Source: Clarkia xantiana subsp. parviflora (lineage: Eukaryota; Streptophyta; Magnoliopsida; Myrtales; Onagraceae). Taken from it: a DNA stretch of 64,000 bases. The position numbers were made by a program, and so were the translations under genes. Shown one piece after another: positions 55,705 to 64,000 of the stretch (the first letter of the stretch is position 1; every line of letters begins with the position of its first letter). The notes beneath the pieces were generated by a model, which saw only the letters and a list, made by a program, of their open reading frames with translations, was not told the DNA's origin and made no database searches. Location of the stretch: assembly GCA_036873135.1 (NCBI GenBank), contig JAPTYO010000010.1, positions 2,952,634 through 3,016,633 on the forward strand, written 5' to 3'.

Positions 55705-58700
55705 TCATTCGTTATCATCATCAATAGATATGACAAACTTCTTAGCCGACCTTGGAGGATCAAACTGCGGCTTTTGAAGTCTTCTGCTTCGCCTCAGTGG
55801 TTTCTGAGGAGTCATTCCGCCTCTTCTTACCGGTATCTTTGTCCGATAACCAGGGGAGATATGTTCTGGGCCCTCAATACGACGCGATATTGGAATTATC
55901 ATATTAAGAGGACTTGCATCCTCAATAACTAGTCCAGCAAAATCAGTTTCTGGAAGGTCCTCATCAAGCACTTGTTCCGCGGGATGGTCCTCATCATGGG
56001 GACGCTCCTCCTCATGGACTGGTTCGGATGGAAGCTCCTCATCAAGCACTTGTTCCGCGGGATGGTCCTCATCATGGGGACGCTCCTCCTCATGGACTGG
56101 TTCGGATGGAAGCTCCTCCTCATGGACTGGTTCGGATGGAAGCTCCTCGTCATGGACTGGTTCGGAGGGATGCTCCTCCTCATGGACTGGTTCGGAGGGA
56201 TGCTCCTCCTCATGGACTGGTTCGGAGGGAAGCTCCTCCTCATGGTGTATTGAACTGGGACGCTCCTCATCGCTTCTGTTCTTTCTTATCTTTTTTCCTA
56301 TGGACTGCATAATCAAATCAAACACAGATGACCATGACTAAACAGACATTAGTATGCACACAACCATTAACGATTATAGCAGGTAACGTACCGACAGATA
56401 TCCGACTAATGTTTCTTCATCGGAGTCCATGTATACATCATGGTTATCAGCTTCATGGAGTGCTTCCCCTTCTCCATCATCAATCTCCTCTTCTGCATGG
56501 ACTGCAGCATTCTCATGAATCTCCTCTTCATGTCCCTCTGGGCCTGCTGATGGTGCAGGAATCTCCTCCTCTTCATGAACTACAGCATTCTCATCCTCAT
56601 GATTTGCCCCCTCATTATTCTGCTCTTCTCCTTGCTCATCAATGACTGCAGCTTCTTTCCTTTTCAGCCTCCTTCCTACGGACTGCGTAACACATAAACA
56701 CAACATGAGTTTGGGATGAACAATACTAAATAACTAAAAAGGATGGAATGGTAATGCCATATACCAAAATGTATTCAGACAGGGTTTCTTCATCATTTGC
56801 CTCATATTCAACTTCATCATCCACAAATATATCACGTCGTTTTCTCTTCATCCTTCTGTTGGACTGAGGAAAAAAAAGCAAAGACCTCAAATATCATCAA
56901 GTATCAAACCCAGACCTCAAATATCAACAAATAACAAACCCAGACCTCAAATATCAACAAATAACAAACCCAGACCTCAAACATCAACAAATATCAGTCC
57001 CAGACCTCAAATATCAACAAATATCAAACCCGGACCTCAAATATCAACAAATATCAAACCCGGACCTCAAATATGAACAGATATCAAACCCAGACCTCAA
57101 ACATCAACAAATATGAAACCCAGACCTCAAATATCAACAAATATCAAACCCAGACCTCAAATATGAACAGATATCAAACCCAGACCTCAAATATCAACAA
57201 ATATCAAACCCAGACCAATCTTCTCAACAGAACTGATACCCAGGTCTCAAACATCAACAAGTGTAATACACAGTCCTCAAATATCAACTACTAAACCCAG
57301 ACCCTAAATACGAACAACTATTATACCCAGACCTCAAATATCAACAAGTATTATACCTAGGGAATAAATAGGATGTTTAACTATTTTGTACTCACATATA
57401 CCTGATTTTGGTCAGGATGGTCCCTTCTGCTAGATTCAGTCACACCTTCATTGTCCACTTCATCCCATGGTGATGCTAGCCAGTCAGATGAAACCTACAA
57501 TGTGTTTAGTTAAGTGTCAGGTAACCCCATTCGCAAGTAACAACTTAATAACCAATGAACTTGTTATTACCTGATCAGAAGCAGCATTACCCTCGGCAGC
57601 AGTACCGTCAGCAGCACCAGTAGTTCCCTCAGCAGCAGCATCGACCTCCTATGTTCCAATTACATCCGTTTAAACGTAGTTGCACATTAGGTATATGAAA
57701 AGATACATTAACTTCAAAACACTACTGACCTGACTAGTGACCTGTCTCCTTGTGTTCAGAGGACATCTTCTTCTGTTGTGCTCTCCACTATTGCAAATTG
57801 AGCAGTTGATCTGAAATGTCCTCATCATTCTTGAAGGACCAGCCTCGTGGCTAGGTCTTGTCCTAATCTTTCTTGGTCGACCAGATTGTCTAGTAAACCT
57901 CGGAGGCACTATAGGGGTGTTGTTCTGTGGCTCCCAGAACTCCTGACTCGGGACAGGATACACTGGTCGGGCATAACACCTCAACATGGCATCCTTCCTA
58001 AAAGTTGGATGCACATAGTGTGAAAGTGTGTGGGCCTCTTGACGAATACACCTCAAAGCGTGCCCACACGGAAGACCGGTTAGTTGGTACTCCCGGCATG
58101 TGCATTGGTTCCTCTCCAGGTCAACAGCGTAATTGCTTCCAGCATACTGCACTTCATACATGCTGCCTCCTGCGTATGTGACGTTGCATCCAATAGAAGT
58201 CACATATCCTCGACCTATCTTCTTCAATATCTCTCCACCCAACCTACCTTTCCAGAGTGCAACTTCCTCCCTCTTTTGTTGAAACCGCTTCATAAAATAC
58301 GTCCTAATGAACTCAAAAGCAGTTATAATAGGTTTAGACCTGCAGCCAAGCAATACCTTGTTCCAGCTCTCACAAATGTTGTTCATTATTGCATCCACCT
58401 TTGACCACTCAGGGAAGTAGCACCTTGCCCATTGCTGCCGGGGGATTCTGTCTAGATAGTTGAAGGCATTGACATTCAGTCTCCTCAAAGCGTCCATATG
58501 TTCCCGATGAATATGCAACAGGCAAGCAGACGCAGCACCCCACACATGGTTCTTGATAGCAACTCCCCTCCATTGTTCCTTCTTCATATTTTCATGTATG
58601 TGCCGGACACACCTTCTGTGTTCAGCTTCTGGGAAGATAGTCTCTACAGCATTAACAAGGCCCTATATCAACATAGAACAAAACAACAGATTTAGAATAT

Positions 58701-60762
58701 TAGACCTCAAATATCAACAAACCAGATCTGAAAGACATTAGTTAATTCACTTTGTTTTAATCCAGACCTCTTATATCAACACAGATATTACAACAACATA
58801 TGAAGGGTGTCAAAATGTCTTACCTTCTGCCTATCTGACATAATAACCCAGTTCCTTCTTGCCGGGGGACCTGTGCCAATGTCTGTTTTGAGACGATCTA
58901 GAAACCAGGCCCAGCTGTCGTAGGTTTCCGCTTCTACCCAAGCAACCGCAATCGGGAACAGCCCCTGGTTAGCATCTTGTGATATGGCTGAGAGAAGCTG
59001 GCCATGCTCTGCACCTTTGAGATGACACCCATCTAGACCAATGAAAGGTCGGCAACCCTCGACAAACCCTGTCTTCCATGCGTCTAAGCACATGTACATC
59101 CTCTGGAACCGACCACCGCTCAATAGAATACCAACTGTACTCCTACTGTTGGCTGTCAAGACAGCACGGGCGTAGTCCCAGAGCAGACCGTATTGTTTCT
59201 CCCTCTCTCCAAGGATGATTTCGTCCATCTCCTTACAGGCATTGTAGACAGTCCACCGGCTGACATCCAGATGTCTGTCTCGGGCAAGCTCGGAGACAAT
59301 ATATCCAGGTTGCAGCCTCTGCTCTCTATACTTGTCCAGGTACTTGCTGACGATCCACTTCTTATTGACCTGTTTAGTCCTGAGCACAAGGCAACCTTTT
59401 TTGTGCTTGTTCACGAATGTCTTAACCTGAAAGAAAACCCACAAATTTGGGTCAGACAAACATAACAAACAGTTTAAATTATAAAAAGCACCAAATAGAG
59501 TCCATATAACAGTATTGTACCTGCATAGTTTCCTCATTCCTAACCTTGGAGGCATAAATCCTCCAGCCACATTTCTTCTTGCAAACAGCATCCACCTTTT
59601 TCTTGTTGTTGGTCTGAAACCGGTAGGTATATCGGTGGAAAATGCTATGCTCCGCCAAAGCCTGGCGGAATGCTTCAGAATTAGGGAACAGAAGCCCGAT
59701 CGTCAGCTCTGCCGGAGGGGCATTTGGTCCCGTACTCTCCTTATACTCCGGGAACCGACGGTGACTGTCCACTTCTTCATCGGAGTCCGACTTTGGAAGA
59801 GATGCCAAGCTCAAACTGTTGTGCAGCAGATCTTGTAGAGCAGGTCCATTAACATCATCCAAAAAATCCAATTCATCGAACTCTTCTGCAGGAGGTCCAT
59901 CTGCGACAAAAACAAATATATCATTCATGTATATAATTGCATAATAAATCAGTAATTAAGCAGTTGCATAACACTAACCTGCAACATTCCCAACATCGGC
60001 CCTGTCACTGGTGACCTTCCTCTTCCCGGCAGCGACTTCCTTCCTCCTTTCTGCCTCCCTCGCCTCCTCCACCCGTGCTGTTTCCCTGGCAACTGTATGC
60101 CATGGGTCAGAACCATCGGAATCTGTGCTGTGCACATCGTCTCCGTCTCTAGGCACCCAGTCTTCATCGGAGAGTATTTCAGCTGGAAGACAGTGTTCTT
60201 CAACTTCACTATCTTCTTCTTCACCGGATTCAATGGATACTACTTCATAGGAGGAAGATGCCTCATCTCGGCTCCCCTCTAGATCGACATGATCGACATG
60301 TATGGGAGATGTAAGTGCTTGTCCATCTCTTTCAGCTACTTCCCGTGCCAACCCCGACCTCAACTCTTCCATCGCATGCCTTAACTCACCCAGGTCGTCG
60401 CTTGTTCGACTTGTCCCTTCAACACCTTGCATAGTTCTGGCCCCTTCAACATCATCCTTTACCATGTACAACTGCATCAGGGCTCCTCTAGGATGCCTCT
60501 CTACCACATCGTACCAATCAGACATACCCAAGATTAGTTTTAAGGCGATTACTCCACCAGGCATAAACTTTCTATAGTTTATTAATCGCCACTCGGGATA
60601 GCCATACTTTTCCCTCGCCAACCTCAGTAGCTGCCTGAATGGGTAGAAGCTTGAAATCTCAAAGCAGTCGATCTGGCCAACGTACTTACTTAGAGACCCA
60701 TCCGCTTCAACTATAAACCGGCCATGATGGTTCATTTCCACAGTTATTGGATACTCTTCCAT
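55705..60762 (-). CDS. MULE transposase (mudrA type), nine exons
   Basis: Exons 60762-59979, 59900-59521, 59426-58824, 58662-57730, 57648-57571, 57494-57402, 56863-56765, 56682-56392 and 56304-55705 join in frame to 1286 residues. The N-terminal part (MEEYPITVEMNHHGRFIVEA, YPFRQLLRLAREKYGYPEW) is the PB1-like leader of plant MULE proteins. A MuDR DNA-binding-like region follows (LLFPNSEAFRQALAEHSIFH through CKKKCGWRIYAS). The MULE catalytic core has D520 in LDGCHLKG and D586 in IMSDRQKGL; the third acidic residue is probably Glu in NNICESWN. The SWIM zinc finger is CTCREYQLTGLPCGHAL and the zinc knuckle CSICNSGEHNRRRC. The acidic C-terminus, with 10-residue HEEEHPSEPV-type repeats, comes from exons 7-9. 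The start is the first ATG after a leader intron acceptor. No stop or frameshift seen. Confidence 0.9.
56877..57360. repeat. ~30-bp minisatellite in transposase intron 6
   Basis: About fifteen units of the pattern CCCAGACCTCAAATATCAAC plus AAATATCAAA fill the intron between exons 6 and 7. CAGACCT is the inverse of the TIR word AGGTCTG. The 73-codon asparagine/threonine-rich frame across it is repeat translation. It is a minisatellite and not a CRISPR: units are directly contiguous without unique spacers. Confidence 0.92.
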
Positions 60763-60820
60763 GCTGCTTTGTGTCTGTACATCTGCCAGCAAACAAATTG
60801 ACAAATTAGACAGTTTCTAA

Positions 60821-61560
60821 CAAATCAAACATTTGAAGGGTAACAAAGTTTTGTTATTAAGGTATGATGAAGGTCTTAACTTTTGTTCTTGTTTAGAATA
60901 AAGGTCTGAGGAAGGTTAGAAGTCAGTAAAACGTTTTCCAATAGAAGTTGTAATAAGTCAGTAAAATGACTGAGACCTCTATTTTAACAAACTATACTAA
61001 CTTGGACCTCTATTGTAAACAAGAAGAACTGTTCAGACCTTATTTGTCAAACTTTTACAACTGTTCAGACCTTTGTTTTACACAAATGTATGAATGATTT
61101 CAAATATACAAGAACTTGTCAAATATCATCAAAAAAACTCAATACCACAGATATATTGTAAGAAATAACAAAATTTGTTTATGACAAATCAAACATTTGA
61201 AGGGTAACAAAGTTCTGTGCATTTGTTAAGGTATGACGAAGGTCTAAACTTTTTGTTCTTGTTTAAAATAAAGGTCCGAAGAATACATCAGTGAGTAAAA
61301 TGTTTTTCAATAGAAATTGTAGTAAGTCACTAAAATGACTGAAACCTCTATTTTAAAACATTATACACAAACTGGGACCTCAATTGTAAACAAGAAGAAC
61401 TGTTCAGACCTTATTTGTCAAACCTTCACAAATATTCAGACCTTTGTTTTAAACAAATGTATGACAGATTTCAAATATACAAGAACTTGTCAAATGTCAA
61501 CAAAAACTCAATACCACAGATATATTGTAGAAAATAACAAAATTTGTGTATCAAAGAGGA
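60821..61560. repeat. Two ~364-bp tandem units upstream of the transposase
   Basis: CAAATCAAACATTTGAAGGG marks unit 1 at 60821 and unit 2 at 61185. Both continue with GTAACAAAGTT, GAAGGTCT, AACTGTTCAGACC-type words and CTCAATACCACAGATATATT. They lie just upstream of the transposase start, where its promoter and leader should be, so they may be promoter modules. Confidence 0.85.
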
Positions 61561-62684
61561 GTGCCAATTTCCTCTTGTGTGAAAACCCGGTCTAAAAAGT
61601 TCTTATTCTTTCAAAATATGGGTCTCTAATCAGTTTGACATTATAGGTTTCCAATCAGTTTACATTTACACGAAAATGAAACGGTAAAAATACTTGTTCA
61701 AGTTTTATTGTTTTGAACAAATCCCTATACAAATTTCAGTCCCTAAACCAAACAAGAGGTTTAATGTATAAACTATCCATTTTTCAACATCTAATCAGCC
61801 AATGTAACATTTAAGATCTGAACAATGAAATAACTCACTTTCAAGTAACATTTTCGACTTTCCTTAACAATGAAATATTCAACTTCTTCAAATTTCAATT
61901 TCTTCATAAACCAGATTCAGTTAGCCGTTACACATCCATAAAGTTTCGATTTTCCCAACACTAATCAGCCAATATACCCATCTGAACTAACTAAAAACTA
62001 TGAATTTCAAATGTAATTAACAATTTCGTTTTCAGTGCAGTCAGAATTTCAATATTCATTTTTCAACTTTCAATCTTCCTACATTCTGTCGAGAATCTAC
62101 TAAATGCTTCATTAAAATCAAATAATCAACATGTCTTAACACATCCACCAAGAAAAATCTAAACTTTGTACAATATTATTCTCAATTTCAACAATTTGGA
62201 CAAACCCACAACAAAGACAAACTTCAAATCTCACATTCTGTGTCAAGTTAACTTACCAGACACACTAGCCATCTTCCTCAGCCCTAAACTTCGTCCACCG
62301 CTCGCGTCCTCTACAGTGTCGTCACCTTCGAAGCCCTGCTGCAACTCCCCTCTTTTCCGCTGGAACTCCCGCCAACCTCAACCTCGCCGCAGGCCGGACG
62401 AAATTCCCGCTCCACTTCGCCGGAATCTTCCTCACAGTCCAAGTCGGAGCAAACCCTAGTTTCGTTCTTCAGTTTTTTGAGAGATTTTGAGAATAGAGAA
62501 TGGGGAAGATGGAGAAGTTTGATCGGATGTGACAGTGGGTAGGGAGATGAAGAGATGTCTGCTTTCATTTTCCCGCCCAAGGGTATTTTTGTCATTTCCG
62601 CTCGGCACGTGACAGGCACAAGGATGCAGGAGGGGCAATTTTGGGATTCAATTTTTATGTGAGGCACGTTTTTGGCACGTGACA
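61561..62684. other. MULE right subterminal region, no gene
   Basis: AT-rich and then GC-richer DNA between the tandem units and the right TIR. A 97-codon plus-strand frame (62166-62459) and its minus-strand shadow have no recognisable domain. This region may include the transposase promoter or leader exon. Confidence 0.45.
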
Positions 62685-62832
62685 ACTTTCTGTCAATTTT
62701 GACAGAAAAATCTAACAGAGACCTCAGTTATCAACAAGTCCAAACCTCAGACCTCAGTTATCACCAATTGAATCTTCAGACCTCTCAAATTCACAAGGGC
62801 CAATCTTCAGACCTCTCCCAGGTTATTGACCC
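62685..62832 (-). repeat. Right terminal inverted repeat of the MULE
   Basis: It ends CTCTCCCAGGTTATTGACCC, the exact inverse of the left end, and carries repeated CAGACCTCA words. Confidence 0.9.
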
Positions 62833-62841
62833 AACAAATAT

Positions 62842-63411
62842 ACATATAGTTTATTAGATCCGACATTCTTACATCACATGTTTAGATCATGTCATTATTT
62901 GGTACAATAAGTTTTTTTTGTATTCAATGGTTTCAATTGTTTCTAAGTATTGTTTAATCATGTTGTTTGTTAATCTTCCATCAATTTACTATATTAAATG
63001 ATCATGTGATCGACACGTGATGTGTCAATCGTGATGTGTCAAATCAATGTTACGTAGATAAATCATATAACATATTAGTAAAAAAAATGTATATAATTAA
63101 AATTGCTAAAACTTTTGAAAAAATTATGAGAATAATATCGAAAAAAATTCAAAATAATTTAATGTTGTAGCAAGTTAATTATATCTAAAAATTTATAGTT
63201 AAAAAAAATATTAATACTATATATTTAATCAATTGTGGTTTTTGGTGCAACATCTATTATTTTTGTCACGTGACTATTTAATGGTCAAAATTGACGGTCA
63301 ACTAACGAATGCACCAAAAGTGTACACGTTGCAAATTTATTGCACCAAAAATATACCAAAAAATAGATATTCCACAAAAAACTAAAAGTTGTCAAACATA
63401 TTGTATCAAAA
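62842..63411. other. AT-rich intergenic DNA
   Basis: No gene or repeat I can support. Confidence 0.5.
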
Positions 63412-63505
63412 TCAAAATAAATATTAAAGGATTTACTTGGTGACTTAGGGTTTGTTCAAAATAAATATTAAAGGATTTACTTGGTGACTTAGGGTTTGTT
63501 CAAAA
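63412..63505. repeat. 44-bp tandem duplication
   Basis: TCAAAATAAATATTAAAGGA plus TTTACTTGGTGACTTAGGG and five further bases occurs at 63412-63455 and again, identically, at 63456-63499, followed by a partial third start. Confidence 0.92.
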
Positions 63506-63543
63506 CAGCCCACTGATTTATATTGTGATAATGATGCTACTAG

Positions 63544-63629
63544 GATTGCAACTAATCCACTTTTTCATGAAATGACAAAACACATAGATTGCAACTAATC
63601 CACTTTTTCATGAAATGACAAAACACATA
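63544..63629. repeat. 43-bp tandem duplication
   Basis: GATTGCAACTAATCCACTTT plus TTCATGAAATGACAAAACACATA occurs at 63544-63586 and again at 63587-63629 with no difference seen. It lies less than 50 bp from the preceding 44-bp duplication. Confidence 0.92.
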
Positions 63630-64000
63630 GAAATAGATTGTCTATATTTGTTAGTTGTTATACAACCGTGTCATTTGAAGATTGAAGAGCAACTAGCATA
63701 CATCTTAATTCTTAACCAAGTTACTTCTTAAGCACCAACATTTCGAGCTCTCTAGCAAATTGGCAATGAGGAATGTTTTTCGTAAAAAGGGACAGCTGAA
63801 ATCAGAGATACTGAGATAGTGAGTTGGAACTTGGAAGAGCAGCAAACTTGAGGGAAGGGTTAAGAATTGGGTTTACTGTAGCAAGTTGGGCTGTCTTTTT
63901 GTGTTTGGGCTTTGTTTTAGTTTTTGTGTTTATTTTCTTGGCCCGGTTGTACTTAGGGCCCAAGTGGTGTTGTTTGCTTCTTTTATATTCTTTGTGGACA
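63630..64000. other. Window end, no gene seen
   Basis: No supportable coding region. T-rich sequence with TTGGGC words at the edge could be part of a feature extending beyond the window. Confidence 0.4.

Larger units (their letters stand above)
53621..62832. mobile_element. Complete 9.2-kb MULE with two divergent genes
   Basis: The ends are GGGTCAATAACCTGGGAGAG and its exact inverse, with terminal inverted repeats of about 150 bp (53621-53770 and 62685-62832). Flanking 9-bp repeats TACAAATAT (53612-53620) and AACAAATAT (62833-62841) differ at one base, consistent with Mutator-type target duplication. Inside are a GRF zinc-finger gene on the plus strand and an apparently intact nine-exon transposase on the minus strand. 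Noncoding parts are filled with short tandem repeats that reuse the TIR word GGTCTGAA. The element therefore looks autonomous and could mobilise the 788-bp relative at 22944-23731. Confidence 0.93.

Noticed and set aside
55972..56312. Plus-strand frames of 93-94 codons with MDWFG-type repeats
   Set aside because: Antisense shadow of the acidic repeats in transposase exon 9.
56877..57360. CRISPR-like repeat array
   Set aside because: Units of ~30 bp are directly contiguous with no unique spacers, lie in an intron of a transposase gene, and the DNA is plant. It is a minisatellite.

Overview
This window is plant nuclear DNA. It is AT-rich, its genes have GT-AG introns, and it is packed with nested transposons. 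Several gene families are plant-specific: a PPR protein of the E class, a GEM-like GRAM protein, a neutral/alkaline invertase, an STP hexose transporter and plant-style MULE, hAT, CACTA and Helitron elements. A eudicot is the natural reading. I cannot name the species from sequence alone.

Layout of intact host genes: SPT4 transcription elongation factor (+, 2.3-5.3 kb); MIA40 oxidoreductase (+, 8.9-11.3 kb); an NHL/SMP-30-like secreted or membrane protein (-, 12.1-13.4 kb); a GEM-like GRAM protein (-, 21.0-22.2 kb); a peroxisomal enoyl-CoA isomerase/hydratase (+, 25.5-26.2 kb); an organelle-targeted neutral/alkaline invertase (-, 26.6-29.5 kb); an STP hexose transporter (-, 33.3-35.2 kb) with a nearly identical inverted second copy (+, 45.5-47.4 kb); the splicing/transcription cofactor SKIP (+, 40.3-42.2 kb) between the two STP copies; and a PPR protein (+, 51.9-53.5 kb). 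Gene remnants are a MAPKKK pseudogene (38 kb), an RNase H-like fragment (39 kb), an SDS22-like LRR pseudogene (44 kb) and a B3-like fragment (48 kb).

Mobile DNA: a 4.4-kb LTR retrotransposon on the minus strand (15672-20076) has near-identical LTRs and a perfect 5-bp target duplication. It encodes no recognisable gag/pol, carries tandem tRNA-like units, and its primer-binding position is complementary to its own LTR, which suggests self-priming. A complete 9.2-kb MULE (53621-62832) carries an apparently intact nine-exon transposase and a divergently transcribed GRF zinc-finger membrane protein. Short relatives lie at 22.9 kb and probably 15.4/20.1 kb, and a second MULE-like family lies at 5.7, 11.3 and 21.6 kb. 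Also present are two hAT-type MITEs with perfect 8-bp target duplications, a Helitron 3' end, a CACTA terminus, a foldback element, a ~1.7-kb hairpin, and a MITE family with ends reading TGATGCA.

The least expected signal is a set of very small insertions (13-24 bp) at 3.7-4.6 kb and 8.1-8.6 kb. They share a TTTGGC(C)-A(n) core, and each is flanked by a 9- to 17-bp direct duplication like those left by LINE-type target-primed reverse transcription. The genes are independent housekeeping units, not a pathway cluster; the most informative biology here is in the mobile and duplicated DNA.
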